The notes: generated from the letters alone by a model not told the origin. Positions 37,383-46,945 are shown, counted from the stretch's first letter. The stretch: 64,000 bases of DNA from Pseudomonas sp. Os17 (GCF_001547895.1 NZ_AP014627.1:5583501-5647500); one strand, 5' to 3'. Program-made: numbers and translations.

Positions 37383-37892
37383 TCAGTAGGTTTTCTTGCG
37401 ATTGCGAACGACGCCCAGGGGCACCAGGATCACCGTCAGCACGAACGCCAGCAGCGCCCATTGCGCCAGGGACAGGCCAAGGATCGGCGGATACGGCGTG
37501 GAGCAGAAACCGTCGACCTGGAAGACCAGGGGAAAGATGCTCGCCAGCGGCAGGCTGTCGACAAAGGGCTGCAGCACATCGATGCCGCAGCTCACCGCCG
37601 GGTAGAACTGGGTGTACACATGGTGCCCGGCCACCCCGGCACCGGCGATGGCACTGATGACCACCAGGGTCTCCATCACGGTCACCCCACGTCGCGAGCT
37701 CAGGGCCGCCCCGATGAAGGCGAACAGAGCGATCAGCAGCAAGGCATAGCGCTGCAGGATACACAGCGGGCAAGGCGCCTCGCCCAGCACCACCTGCATG
37801 TACAGGGCCCCGCCGATCAGCGCCAGGCAGATAATCCCCAGCAGCACCAGGAAGCGCCGTTCACGCCCTAAACGCAGTCTGTCGTCACTCAT
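37383..37892 (-). CDS. dsbB: Disulfide bond formation protein B
   Basis: Inner-membrane quinone reductase that reoxidises periplasmic DsbA. The 169 residues have four helices, the first cysteine pair in EAPCPLCILQRYAL (Cys41, Cys44) and the second pair as Cys102 (AVSCGIDV) and Cys130 (VDGFC). ATG 37892 (MSDDRLRLGRERRF) was chosen; the frame extends 31 codons upstream without family character. It is between cyo and hmp, an arrangement seen in other Pseudomonas. Confidence 0.92.
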   Translation of the reverse strand: MSDDRLRLGRERRFLVLLGIICLALIGGALYMQVVLGEAPCPLCILQRYALLLIALFAFIGAALSSRRGVTVMETLVVISAIAGAGVAGHHVYTQFYPAVSCGIDVLQPFVDSLPLASIFPLVFQVDGFCSTPYPPILGLSLAQWALLAFVLTVILVPLGVVRNRKKTY

Positions 37893-37917
37893 CCCTATTC
37901 CTTTTTCTGTTGTCTGC

Positions 37918-38030
37918 TCAACCGGCGTAGCCGTGCTTGTCACGCCAGCCCGCGGGTTGAATTGCGAAGTTGATCTGATTGCCATCGGGTGCCCGGAAGT
38001 CTACACGCTGATCATGACCTTTGAATGCAC
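37918..38030 (-). pseudogene. Possible remnant of a VOC/glyoxalase-type protein
   Basis: The leftward frame ends with HDQRVDFRAPDGNQINFAIQP and a short tail. The F-x-A/D-PDGN segment is the usual C-terminal strand of vicinal-oxygen-chelate proteins. Nothing upstream in this frame resembles the rest of the fold, so this may be a decayed fragment. Chance resemblance is possible. Confidence 0.3.
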
Positions 38031-38151
38031 TGCATCGAAGGCAACACCCAAGGTTTACGGGCCAGGGGGACACACGAACGAAAAGGCCGGGATGGCAGCG
38101 CCATCCCGCCATCGAGGGGAATTAACGACAGGCAGGTTAAGCAAGGATTAA

Positions 38152-38180
38152 CAACCCGGCCCCGTTGCGGGGCCGGGTTG
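38152..38180. terminator. Terminator-like hairpin after hmp
   Basis: A perfect 12-base stem CAACCCGGCCCC (38152-38163) with GGGGCCGGGTTG (38169-38180) and a 5-base loop. In the leftward direction it is followed by TTAATCC, a weak U-tract. It lies just after the hmp stop. Confidence 0.75.
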
Positions 38181-38197
38181 CGCAGGAGCCGGCCGGG

Positions 38198-39379
38198 TTA
38201 TTCCAGGGCCGCCGCCGGGCCGAAGAACTCATACCGGCTCTGTTGCTCGGGAATGCCCAGGGCCTTGAGGTGGCGCTTGATGGCCGCCATGAATCCCTTG
38301 GGCCCGAGGAAGTAGGCATCCAGATCTCGCTCCTGCGGCAACCAGTCGGCCAACTGCTCCCGGGTCAGCAGCCCCAGTTGGTCTGCCGCCGGGCTGACAC
38401 CGTCGTCCTCGGCATAGCAGTAGAAGCGCTTGAGCTGTGGATAACGCTGGGCCAGTTCGTCGACCCAGTGACGGAACGCATGCACCTGGCCGTTGCGCGC
38501 GCAGTGGATGAAATGCACCGGACGCTCCGTGGCCAGCGCCGCCTCCAGCATCGGCAGGGTCGGGGTGATGCCCACGCCGCCACTGATCAGGACCAGCGGC
38601 TTGGTGCTTGCCGCCAGGGTGAACTCGCCGGCAGGCGGGAACAGCATGATGCGGGTGCCCACCGGGCATTGGTCATGCAGGTAGTTGGAGGCCACTCCCC
38701 CGGGTTCGCGCTTGACGCTGATGCGGTACTGCCCCTGGTTGGAAAGTGCCGACAGCGAGTAGTTGCGCCGCACCTCCTGACCGTCGATGAACAGCTGCAA
38801 GCCGATGTACTGACCCGGCTCGGCGGCGAGGATCGGCCCCTGATCCAGCGGCGCGAAATACAACGAGGTGATTTCCGCGCTCTCCTGCACCTTCTGCACC
38901 AGCTCGAATGCCCGCGCGCCACGCCAGCCACCCGGAGCCTGGGCCTTCTGGTCGTAGATCGCCGCCTCGGCACCGATCAGGATATCCGCCAACTGGTTGT
39001 AGGCCGCGCCCCAGGCATCGATCACTTCAGGGGTGGCAATCTCGCTGCCCAGCACCTCGGAAATGGCCCGCAACAGACAGGCCCCCACGATGGGGTAGTG
39101 CTCCGGCAGGATCTGCAGGGCCACATGCTTGTTGATGATCTTGGCCACCAGATCCCCCAGTTGATCCAACTGGTCGATATGCCGGGCATACATCAGTACC
39201 CCGTTGGCCAGGGCACGGGGCTGGTCGCCGCTGGCCTGGTGCGCCTGGTTGAACAGCGGACGTACCTGGGGGTACTCGGACAGCATCATCCGGTAGAAGT
39301 GGGTGATCAGCGCTTCACCACCGCTCTCCAGCAGGGGCACGGTGGCTTTGATGAGGGTGCGATCTTGGACGCTTAGCAT
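38198..39379 (-). CDS. hmp: Flavohemoglobin, nitric oxide dioxygenase
   Basis: Converts NO and O2 to nitrate using NAD(P)H, protecting against nitrosative stress. The 393 residues comprise a globin domain (about 1-138, with LITHFYRMMLSEYPQVRPLFNQ-type B/C helix sequence and the proximal His in NKHVALQIL), an FAD domain with RNYSLS (about 207) and an NAD domain with LISGGVGITP (about 270). It is equivalent to fhp of P. aeruginosa. The start at 39379 follows AGGAG. Expression is probably driven by divergent NorR through a sigma-54 promoter. Confidence 0.95.
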   Translation of the reverse strand: MLSVQDRTLIKATVPLLESGGEALITHFYRMMLSEYPQVRPLFNQAHQASGDQPRALANGVLMYARHIDQLDQLGDLVAKIINKHVALQILPEHYPIVGACLLRAISEVLGSEIATPEVIDAWGAAYNQLADILIGAEAAIYDQKAQAPGGWRGARAFELVQKVQESAEITSLYFAPLDQGPILAAEPGQYIGLQLFIDGQEVRRNYSLSALSNQGQYRISVKREPGGVASNYLHDQCPVGTRIMLFPPAGEFTLAASTKPLVLISGGVGITPTLPMLEAALATERPVHFIHCARNGQVHAFRHWVDELAQRYPQLKRFYCYAEDDGVSPAADQLGLLTREQLADWLPQERDLDAYFLGPKGFMAAIKRHLKALGIPEQQSRYEFFGPAAALE

Positions 39380-39393
39380 AAGGACAACTCCTG

Positions 39394-39540
39394 GACTTTA
39401 TGACTGCTTGCAGGTTTCCCTTATCCAGTCAGTTTTCATGCCAAGATTAAAATCGTTATAAATCAATGATTTAAAATTAAGTTAGTCATAAAGACACTGA
39501 TACATTTATAGTCATTAAGACTAGACGGAGTCATTATGAC
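39394..39540. promoter_or_regulatory. hmp-norR control region with NorR-type boxes
   Basis: Three copies of GTCAT-W-A-W-GAC, which satisfy the NorR consensus GT-N7-AC, lie at 39485-39495, 39511-39521 and 39530-39540; the last covers the norR start codon. A fourth, imperfect copy is at 39394-39404. In the leftward direction, TTGGCATG (39437-39444 on the opposite strand) with a GA dinucleotide ten bases after GG resembles a sigma-54 -24/-12 promoter for hmp, with the boxes upstream as enhancers. The -12 element is off-consensus (GA not GC). Confidence 0.75.
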
Positions 39541-41092
39541 CGCAAAATCCCTGCTCACGACCCTGCTCCCCCTGGTGACCGACCTGTCCCGGGAACTGCC
39601 CGAGGGCGAACGCTACCGCCGCCTGCTGGAAGCCTTGCGCGCCCTGCTGCCCTGCGATGCCGCGGCGCTGCTGCGCCTGGATGGCGAATGGCTGGTGCCG
39701 CTGGCGGTGGACGGCTTGAGCACCGATACCCTGGGCCGCCGCTTCAAGGTCAGCGAGCACCCACGCTTTGCCGCCCTGCTCGCCAGCCCGGGCCCGACCC
39801 GCTTTGCCAGCGACAGTGAGCTGCCCGATCCCTATGACGGCCTGGTGGAAGGTCTTGACGACCACCTGGAAGTCCATGACTGCATGGGCTGCCCGCTGTT
39901 CGTCGATGAGCGCCCCTGGGGCCTGCTGACCCTCGATGCCCTGGACCCGCAGCGCTTCGAGCCCATCGAACTGGACGCCCTGCAAGCCTTCGCCAGCCTC
40001 GCCGCGGCCACGGTCAGTGCCGCCGAGCGCATCGAACGCCTGGCTCTGCGGGCCGAAAACGAGCATCAACGGGCCGAAGTCTATCGCCAGGCCAGCGGAC
40101 AGCACCGCGAGATGATCGGCCAGAGCAAGGCCCACAAGCGCCTGCTGGAAGAAATCAGCCTGGTGGGTGGCAGCGACCTGACGGTGCTGATCACTGGTGA
40201 AACCGGCGTCGGCAAGGAGTTGGTGGCCCAGGCCATTCACGCCGCCTCGCCCCGGGCCGAACAGCCGATCATCAGCCTCAACTGCGCGGCCCTGCCCGAC
40301 ACCCTGGTGGAAAGCGAACTGTTCGGCCATGTGCGCGGCGCCTTCACCGGAGCCACCCAGGATCGGCGGGGCAAATTCGAGCTGGCCAATGGCGGCACGC
40401 TGTTTCTCGATGAGGTGGGCGAACTGTCGCTCTCGGTCCAGGCCAAACTGCTGCGGGTCTTGCAAAGCGGACAGTTGCAGCGCCTGGGTTCGGACAAGGA
40501 GCATCAGGTGGACGTGCGCCTGATCGCCGCCACCAACCGCGACCTGGCCGAAGAAGTGCGCAGCGGGCGCTACCGTGCCGACTTCTACCACCGCCTCAGC
40601 GTCTACCCGCTGCGAGTGCCAGCCCTGCGCGACCGGGGTCGCGATGTGCTGCTGCTCAGCGGCTACTTCCTGGAGCAGAACCGTTCGCGCATGGGCCTGG
40701 GCAGCCTGCGGCTCAGTGCCGACGCGCAGCAGGCGCTGCTGGGCTACAACTGGCCGGGCAACGTTCGCGAGCTGGAGCACCTGATCGGCCGCAGCGCCCT
40801 CAAGGCCCTGGGCAACTGCCGCGAACGCCCGAAGATTCTCAGCCTGGATGCTGCCGACCTCGACCTGCCCGGGCTCGGCGAAAAGGCGCCCGGCGTCCTC
40901 GCCCCGGCCCTGGAAAGCCTGGCGCCAGCGCCCCTCGAAGGCGACCTGCGCCAGGCCACCGAGCACTATCAACGCCAACTGATCAACGCCTGCCTGGAAC
41001 GGCACCAGCACAACTGGGCCAGTGCCGCCCGTGAGCTAGGCTTGGACAGAGCCAACCTCAGCCGTCTGGCCAAACGCCTGGGCCTGCGCTAA
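39536..41092 (+). CDS. norR: NO-responsive sigma-54 activator NorR/FhpR
   Basis: Activates hmp when NO binds its regulatory domain. The 518 residues contain an N-terminal GAF domain (about 1-170), an AAA+ domain with Walker A GETGVGKE (221-228), the sigma-54-contacting GAFTGA loop (268-273) and arginine-finger region, then a Fis-type HTH at the end (SAARELGLDRANLSRLAKRLG). It is divergent from hmp. A NorR-type box overlapping its start codon suggests autoregulation. Confidence 0.93.
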   Translation: MTAKSLLTTLLPLVTDLSRELPEGERYRRLLEALRALLPCDAAALLRLDGEWLVPLAVDGLSTDTLGRRFKVSEHPRFAALLASPGPTRFASDSELPDPYDGLVEGLDDHLEVHDCMGCPLFVDERPWGLLTLDALDPQRFEPIELDALQAFASLAAATVSAAERIERLALRAENEHQRAEVYRQASGQHREMIGQSKAHKRLLEEISLVGGSDLTVLITGETGVGKELVAQAIHAASPRAEQPIISLNCAALPDTLVESELFGHVRGAFTGATQDRRGKFELANGGTLFLDEVGELSLSVQAKLLRVLQSGQLQRLGSDKEHQVDVRLIAATNRDLAEEVRSGRYRADFYHRLSVYPLRVPALRDRGRDVLLLSGYFLEQNRSRMGLGSLRLSADAQQALLGYNWPGNVRELEHLIGRSALKALGNCRERPKILSLDAADLDLPGLGEKAPGVLAPALESLAPAPLEGDLRQATEHYQRQLINACLERHQHNWASAARELGLDRANLSRLAKRLGLR

Positions 41093-41121
41093 ACGCCAGC
41101 ATCTGCAGAACGCCACGCCCC

Positions 41122-41153
41122 GCTGCCTTCGCCGGCTGACCGGCGAAGGCAGC
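41122..41153. terminator. Perfect 14-base hairpin after norR
   Basis: GCTGCCTTCGCCGG (41122-41135), loop CTGA, CCGGCGAAGGCAGC (41140-41153). The stem is perfect and GC-rich but neither side has a T-run, so it may pause polymerase or stabilise the norR mRNA end rather than terminate intrinsically. Confidence 0.6.
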
Positions 41154-41268
41154 AGCGCCGACGGAAAGCAGGAACACCGCTAAAGCCTGCCCTGAACACG
41201 TCGATAACCCGTTATCAATGGTGCTCCGTGGGTCGAGCCACACGCCAACTTTTTCAGAGAAGGTTTTT

Positions 41269-42171
41269 ATGTCCTCCAACAAAGCCCGCGCAGATTCGCT
41301 TTCGCTTCTGCTGTTTACCTTGCGCAGCGGCAAGCTGATGGCAATCAACCTGCTTAAAGTCAGTGAAATCATTCCCTGCCCGCCGCTGACCAAGCTGCCA
41401 GAGTCCCACCCCCATGTGAAAGGCATCGCCACCCTGCGCGGCAACTCGCTGTCGGTGATCGACCTCAGCCGGGCCATTGGCGAACGCCCCCTGGCCGACC
41501 CGGACAGCGGCTGCCTGATCGTCACCGACGTCAGCCGCTCCAAGCAGGGTCTGCACGTGCAGGCCGTGAGCAAGATCGTGCATTGCCTGACCACTGATAT
41601 CCGCCCGCCACCCTTTGGCTCCGGCGGTATCAAGTCCTACATCACCGGCGTGACCCAGGTGGACGGCACCCTGGTGCAGGTGCTGGACATCGAGAAGGTG
41701 ATCCACGGCATTGCCCCGGCGCAGATCGAGATGGCGCCCACCGAACTGAGCATGGAAGACGCCGAAGCCCTGGGCAACGCGCGGATTCTGGTGGTGGACG
41801 ACAGTCAGGTGGCGCTGCAGCAATCGGTGCACACCCTGCGCAACCTCGGCCTGCAATGCCACACCGCCCGCAGTGCCAAGGAAGCCATCGACTGCCTGCT
41901 GGAACTGCAGGGCACGGCCAACGAGATCAACCTGATCGTCTCGGACATCGAGATGTCGGAAATGGACGGCTACGCCCTGACCCGGACCCTGCGGGAAACC
42001 CCGGACTTCGCTCACCTCTACGTGCTGCTGCACACCTCCCTGGACAGCGCCATGAACAGTGAAAAAGCGCGTCAGGCCGGGGCCAATGCGGTACTCACCA
42101 AGTTCTCTTCGCCGGAACTGACCCGCTGCCTGATCGACGCCGCCAAAACCATCGCCAGCCAGGCGGCCTGA
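41269..42171 (+). CDS. cheV: Chemotaxis coupling protein CheV
   Basis: A 300-residue adaptor linking chemoreceptors to CheA. The N-terminal CheW-like domain (about 1-155: LSLLLFTLRSGKLMAINLLK and HVKGIATLRGNSLSVIDLSR) is followed by a receiver domain (about 175-300) with the DDSQ acidic pocket and phospho-acceptor in LIVSDIEMSEMDGY, plus a conserved lysine in LTKFSS. Start ATG 41269 follows GAGAAGG. It is not in a che operon here, as is common for cheV in Pseudomonas. Confidence 0.92.
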   Translation: MSSNKARADSLSLLLFTLRSGKLMAINLLKVSEIIPCPPLTKLPESHPHVKGIATLRGNSLSVIDLSRAIGERPLADPDSGCLIVTDVSRSKQGLHVQAVSKIVHCLTTDIRPPPFGSGGIKSYITGVTQVDGTLVQVLDIEKVIHGIAPAQIEMAPTELSMEDAEALGNARILVVDDSQVALQQSVHTLRNLGLQCHTARSAKEAIDCLLELQGTANEINLIVSDIEMSEMDGYALTRTLRETPDFAHLYVLLHTSLDSAMNSEKARQAGANAVLTKFSSPELTRCLIDAAKTIASQAA

Positions 42172-42174
42172 ACC

Positions 42175-42663
42175 ATGAGCGAAATCCACTGCCTGCTGCT
42201 GCGCCGCGATCTCACCCGTGCGCAGGCCGCCCCGCAGTGGCCGCCCGGCGTCACCCTGCTGCACTACCAGCCCGAGCTGGCCGCCCAGGTGCATCAGCTG
42301 ATGCACCTGGGCTACCAGGATGGCGGCGGCAGCGTGCCGACGCTGGACCGCTGGCGCCAGTGCTTCGAAAGCGATGCCGAATACGATCCGCAACTCTGTC
42401 TGCTGGCCCGTGATGCCGACGGCCTGATCGGCGTCGCCCAATGCTGGACCAGCGCCTACATCAAGGATCTGGTGGTGCATCCCCGCGCCCGTGGCCAGGG
42501 GGTGGGAAGGGCCCTCCTGGAGCAGGCCTTCGTGATGTTCGCCGAACGCCGGGAAGGCTTTGTCGATCTCCGGGTTCTGGAAGACAACCGGCGAGCCCGT
42601 CGTTTGTATGAAAGCGCCGGCATGCAGATCCTGCGTCGCGAACGGGTGCCCCGGGGCTCCTGA
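42175..42663 (+). CDS. GNAT family N-acetyltransferase
   Basis: A 162-residue acetyltransferase. IKDLVVHPRARGQGVGRALLEQAF (about residues 95-118) is the acetyl-CoA-binding motif A and DLRVLEDNRRARRLYESAGM the motif B region. It begins 3 bases after the cheV stop and is probably co-transcribed. Target unknown. Confidence 0.85.
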   Translation: MSEIHCLLLRRDLTRAQAAPQWPPGVTLLHYQPELAAQVHQLMHLGYQDGGGSVPTLDRWRQCFESDAEYDPQLCLLARDADGLIGVAQCWTSAYIKDLVVHPRARGQGVGRALLEQAFVMFAERREGFVDLRVLEDNRRARRLYESAGMQILRRERVPRGS

Positions 42664-42788
42664 GCAGCGACCGCCCCACCCCGCCAGCCGCGGCGGGTGG
42701 CGTGCAACTTGCTTGGCCCCTGCTCCAGCCGCGTCGACGTGTTTTTTTTCGACGCGATCCCCATCGCCCCAGAAGGGTTCCCCGATCC

Positions 42789-43538
42789 ATGAACACCCAG
42801 TTTTCCTGCGTTGGTTGCGGCAAGTGCTGCACCGATCACCACGTGCCCCTGACCCTCACGGAAGCCCGGGCCTGGGCGGCTGACGGCGGTCAGGTGATCG
42901 TTCTGGTGGAGGCCTTTCTCGGCAATGGCCTGGGGCTGCCGGCGCAACAGCGCGAACACGCCCAACGCCGTTCCTGCCGGATCACCAGTGGCAGTACCGA
43001 AGCCTACGTGGCGATCACCTTTGCCGCCTACAATGTCGGCCCCTGCCGGAATCTTGACGAAGAGTCGCGCTGTCGCATCTATGAGCGGCGACCGCTGGTG
43101 TGTCGCATCTATCCGATGGAAATCAATCCACACATTCCGCTCAATCCGCTGGCCAAGGACTGCCCGCCGCATTCATGGGAACAGGGCCCGCAACTGATCC
43201 TCGGGGGTGAACTGGTGGACCAGGAGCTGGCGGAACTGATCGCGCGCTCGCGCCAGGCCGACCGCGACGATATCCACACCAAGGAAGCCATCTGCGCCCT
43301 GCTGGGCATTCGCACCACGGCCCTCAAGGGCGACGGTTTCACTGCCTATCTGCCCGACATGAACGCCCTGGCCGCCGCCATCGACCAGGTCCGCGCCGCT
43401 CCCCCGCGGACCGCGAGCCAGCCGTGGCGCTTTCACCTGTCCGGCGACGACATCGCCAGCCAGGTCCTGGCCGCCGGGGCCCAGGTGGTCAGCACTGCCG
43501 GCGTGGACTACGCCTTCATCTCCCTGCGCGCCGCCTGA
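42789..43538 (+). CDS. YkgJ-family cysteine cluster protein
   Basis: A 249-residue protein with the PF03692-type cysteine pattern: FSCVGCGKCC at residues 5-14, then CRNLDEESRCRIYERRPLVCRIYP around 84-107, which probably binds zinc or an Fe-S cluster. The C-terminal ~120 residues are not recognised. Start ATG 42789 gives MNTQFSCVGCGKCC; the longer frame has no family match. Function is unknown for this family beyond metal binding. Confidence 0.8.
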   Translation: MNTQFSCVGCGKCCTDHHVPLTLTEARAWAADGGQVIVLVEAFLGNGLGLPAQQREHAQRRSCRITSGSTEAYVAITFAAYNVGPCRNLDEESRCRIYERRPLVCRIYPMEINPHIPLNPLAKDCPPHSWEQGPQLILGGELVDQELAELIARSRQADRDDIHTKEAICALLGIRTTALKGDGFTAYLPDMNALAAAIDQVRAAPPRTASQPWRFHLSGDDIASQVLAAGAQVVSTAGVDYAFISLRAA

Positions 43539-43576
43539 GCCACCGGCGCCGGCTGGCCGCCGCCCAGCGCGGCAGC

Positions 43577-45160
43577 CTATCCACGCTTATGCCAGAACTC
43601 CTGGGCCAGCTGGCGCAGGTCCCCCGCCAGCCCGGCCACATCACCTGAATTGACGTGGCTGAGCTGGCCGGCGCTGACCGTGACCTCGCAGGCATTGCGA
43701 ATGCCCATGATGTTGCGGTTGATGTCCTCGCTGACCGCGCTCTGCTCTTCCACTGCCGCTGCAATCTGCAGGCTCATCTCGGTAATCTGGTTGACCCGCT
43801 GGCTGATGCCGTCCAGGGCCACCGCCGCGCGCTGGGCCTGATCGACGCTGCTTTCCACATGGGCACTGCTGTGCTGCATGGCCTCCACCGCATGGCGCGC
43901 CGCATTTTGCAGGGTGCTGATCATGCGCTGGATCTCGTTGGTGGAGTCCTGGGTCCGCTGGGCCAGCCCACGCACCTCATCGGCCACCACGGCAAAGCCG
44001 CGTCCCTGCTCGCCGGCCCGCGCCGCCTCGATGGCCGCATTCAGGGCCAGCAGGTTGGTCTGTTCGGCAATGCTGCGAATCACCTCCAGCACCCCGGAAA
44101 TATCCGAGCTGTGGCCTTCCAGTTGATGGATGACCTCGGTGGCCCGCTCCAGCTCGCTGGCCAGGCGCAACACCGCGCTGCGGCTTTCGCCCACCAGTTG
44201 ATGCCCCTCGCGGGTTTCGCTTTCCGCCTGATCCGCCGCCACCGAGGCCTGCTGGGCATGGGTGGCGACCTCGGCCACGCTGGCGGCCATCTGGTGAATG
44301 GCCGCGGCCACCTGATCGGTTTCCGCCTGCTGTTCCAGGGTGCTGTTATGGCTGCTGTGCAGATGCTCCACCAGCTCCGCGGCATGCCCGGCCAGGCGCT
44401 GGGAGGCATCGCCAATCCGCCCCACCACGGCTCCTACCTGGGCTTCGAGCATCTGCAGGGCGAACTCGATACGTCCGAATTCGTCCGCACGACCGGTGTA
44501 GATACCCTGGCTCAGTGGGTTGTCGCCGATCTGCCGGGCGCGCTCGGCCAGGCGGTCCAGCGGGCGCATTTGCACACCGACCGCCAGCAGACTCAGGCAC
44601 CAGCCCATGGCCATCACCGTGCCCTGGAGCATCCAGGACTCGGGCAGCAGCCACGCTGAAACCCCGAAGCTGCCGATAAAACCGGCGCTGATGGCGGCCC
44701 ACAGGCGCAAGCGCAGGCTCATGACCGGCAGCAGGCTCCACCATGAAGGCCCGCCCTCCCTGAGTCGGGCATAGGCCCGCTCCGCGGCGGCGATCTGTTG
44801 CGGGCTGGGCTTGGTGCGCACCGATTGGTATTCCACCGCCTGACCGTCACGCGTCACCGGGGTGACGTAGGCGCTGACCCAGTAGTGGTCACCGTTCTTG
44901 CAACGGTTCTTGACCATGCCCATCCACGAGCGGCCGCGCTTGAGCGTGCGCCACATATGGCCGAAGGCCGCCGGGGGCATGTCCGGGTGACGCAGCAGGT
45001 TATGCGGCGACCCCAGCAGTTCCTCACGGGTGTAGCCGCTGATCTTGATGAAATCAGGATTGGCGTAGGTGATCGCGCTGGTCAGATCGGTGGTCGAAAG
45101 GATGTTCGCATCAGGGGCAAAGTCCACGTTTCGCCCAGTAACCGGCAGGTTGATCTTCAT
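43577..45160 (-). CDS. aer: Aer-like PAS methyl-accepting chemotaxis protein
   Basis: Probable energy-taxis receptor. The 527 residues have an N-terminal PAS domain (about 20-120; [31 protein letters not shown] and [17 protein letters not shown] as in FAD-binding Aer), two closely spaced membrane helices at about 150-195, a HAMP-like linker, and the MCP signalling hairpin near residues 370-395 ([20 protein letters not shown]). There is no periplasmic sensor domain. Other Pseudomonas carry several Aer paralogues, so the exact one is uncertain. Confidence 0.87.
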   Translation of the reverse strand: MKINLPVTGRNVDFAPDANILSTTDLTSAITYANPDFIKISGYTREELLGSPHNLLRHPDMPPAAFGHMWRTLKRGRSWMGMVKNRCKNGDHYWVSAYVTPVTRDGQAVEYQSVRTKPSPQQIAAAERAYARLREGGPSWWSLLPVMSLRLRLWAAISAGFIGSFGVSAWLLPESWMLQGTVMAMGWCLSLLAVGVQMRPLDRLAERARQIGDNPLSQGIYTGRADEFGRIEFALQMLEAQVGAVVGRIGDASQRLAGHAAELVEHLHSSHNSTLEQQAETDQVAAAIHQMAASVAEVATHAQQASVAADQAESETREGHQLVGESRSAVLRLASELERATEVIHQLEGHSSDISGVLEVIRSIAEQTNLLALNAAIEAARAGEQGRGFAVVADEVRGLAQRTQDSTNEIQRMISTLQNAARHAVEAMQHSSAHVESSVDQAQRAAVALDGISQRVNQITEMSLQIAAAVEEQSAVSEDINRNIMGIRNACEVTVSAGQLSHVNSGDVAGLAGDLRQLAQEFWHKRG

Positions 45161-45317
45161 GGGAAGCGCGCTCGTATTTGTTAGGTGGAGTCGGCAGGGC
45201 TGCTGACTCTAAGCGCACTGATGCCACAAATACTGATCCAGCTCAGGTTTAAAGCAATTAGCCATCACTGCGATTAAAAAGCGCAAATAAGGGCAATGTC
45301 TGCGATTGTCGGCGATC

Positions 45318-45563
45318 TCAACGTTTGCCCATGGAGCGACGGGTGCCGGGCGGCGCTGCGCCGGGGGTCTTGGTGTGGCCGTTGCTGGCACCGTTCTTGT
45401 ACCAGGGCTGCTGGGCATTCTTGGCCGGCGCGAACTCGGACGGCTTGAAAGGAAACTTGAACGCCGGAATCGCCGCCTTGGCCTCGGTTTCAGGAGTGGC
45501 CGGGGCGGCCGCGGGATCGACGTTCAGGCCGTCATCCGCAGCAGGTTGTGCAGGGCAAGTCAT
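45318..45563 (-). CDS. Small hypothetical protein
   Basis: An 81-residue proline- and alanine-rich protein (MTCPAQPAADDGLNVDPAAA at the N-terminus, cationic GTRRSMGKR at the C-terminus) with a short central segment AIPAFKFPFKPSEF. Start ATG 45563 has a good GGAG site at the right spacing. No known domain. Similar low-complexity small proteins occur in Pseudomonas, but I cannot name this one. Confidence 0.55.
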   Translation of the reverse strand: MTCPAQPAADDGLNVDPAAAPATPETEAKAAIPAFKFPFKPSEFAPAKNAQQPWYKNGASNGHTKTPGAAPPGTRRSMGKR

Positions 45564-45787
45564 GGAAGCTCCAGGGGAGAAAGATAATCCGCGCCAGGGA
45601 ACGGGCCGCAGTGGCCGGCAGTATACCTGCGCGCCCGCGATCTTTGACCTGGGGCACGGCGGTCGGGCTGTACTTTTCTGACAGCGCTGACAGCTGGCGG
45701 TCACGGTGCTGACCGGGTTGCCGGACTATAACTGTCAACAGATCATGGCCAGCCTTTCGACACCATTGCCCCCGGCGTTCTACCTCT

Positions 45788-46945
45788 ATGCCCATTGCCA
45801 AGAAAACCGTCGTGACCGCAGCGCTGCTGGTGGGCCTCATCGCTGGCGCGGCCTGGTTTTTCAACAAGCCGGCGACCGCCAGGCTGGCTGCGCCCACGGC
45901 CATTCCGGTGCGAGCGGTGCAGGTGCTCCAGCAGGATGTGCCGCGCTACGTCAGCGGCATCGGTACGGTGTTGTCGCTGCACAGCGTGATCATCCGTCCC
46001 CAGGTGGATGGCATCCTCACCCGATTGCTGGTCAGGGAGGGACAACAGGTCAAGGCCGGGGACCTGCTGGCCACCCTCGATGACCGCTCGATCCGCGCCA
46101 GCCTGGATCAGGCCAAGGCCCAGCTGGCACAGAACCAGGCCCAGTTGCAGGTGGCGCAGGTCAACCTCAAGCGCTACAAGCTGCTGTCGGTGGATGACGG
46201 CGTCTCGAAACAGACCTACGACCAGCAAGCGGCCCTGGTCAATCAGCTCAACGCCACGGCCCAGGGCAATCAGGCCGCCATCGATGCCGCGCAGGTCCAA
46301 CTGTCCTACACCCAGATCCGCTCGCCCGTCACGGGCCGGGTGGGCATTCGCACCGTGGACGAAGGCAACTTCCTGCGGGTGAGCGACGCGCAAGGCCTGT
46401 TCTCGGTGACCCAGATCGACCCCATCGCCGTAGAGTTCTCCCTGCCCCAGCAGATGCTGCCGACCCTGCAGCAACTGGTTCGCGCCCAGGACCCGGCGGC
46501 GGTCCAGGCTTACCTGGGCACCGACAGCAACAACGCCGGCACCCTGCTGGGCAATGGCCATCTGAGCCTGATCGACAACCAGATCAACACCGGCACCGGC
46601 ACCATCCGCGCCAAGGCGGAATTCGACAACGCCCAGCAAAAGCTCTGGCCCGGTCAACTGGTGACCGTGAAGATCCAGACCGCGCTGGACCGGGGTGCGC
46701 TGACCGTGCCGCCCACCGTGGTCCAGCGCGGCCTGGACCAGCACTTCGTGTTCCGGATCAAGGGCCAGCAGGTGGAAAGCGTGCCGGTACAGGTGCTGTA
46801 CCAGGACAGCGAGCTGAACATCATTTCCGGGGTCCAGGCCGGGGATGTGCTGGTCAGTGACGGCCAGTCGCGACTCAAGCCCGGCTCCCAGGTCCAGGTG
46901 CTGAATGCCCCGCCGCCGGCGCCGGCCCGGGAGCCCAAGCCATGA
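45788..46945 (+). CDS. RND efflux periplasmic adaptor subunit
   Basis: Membrane fusion protein joining the inner-membrane pump to an outer-membrane channel. The 385 residues have an N-terminal anchor (VVTAALLVGLIAGAAWFF), the split lipoyl domain (VIIRPQVDGILTRLLVREGQ and QLSYTQIRSPVTGRVGIRTV), an alpha-helical hairpin rich in Q/A between them, and a beta-barrel with IRAKAEFDN. It resembles MdtA/MuxA. Its stop overlaps the pump start by 4 bases. Confidence 0.9.
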   Translation: MPIAKKTVVTAALLVGLIAGAAWFFNKPATARLAAPTAIPVRAVQVLQQDVPRYVSGIGTVLSLHSVIIRPQVDGILTRLLVREGQQVKAGDLLATLDDRSIRASLDQAKAQLAQNQAQLQVAQVNLKRYKLLSVDDGVSKQTYDQQAALVNQLNATAQGNQAAIDAAQVQLSYTQIRSPVTGRVGIRTVDEGNFLRVSDAQGLFSVTQIDPIAVEFSLPQQMLPTLQQLVRAQDPAAVQAYLGTDSNNAGTLLGNGHLSLIDNQINTGTGTIRAKAEFDNAQQKLWPGQLVTVKIQTALDRGALTVPPTVVQRGLDQHFVFRIKGQQVESVPVQVLYQDSELNIISGVQAGDVLVSDGQSRLKPGSQVQVLNAPPPAPAREPKP

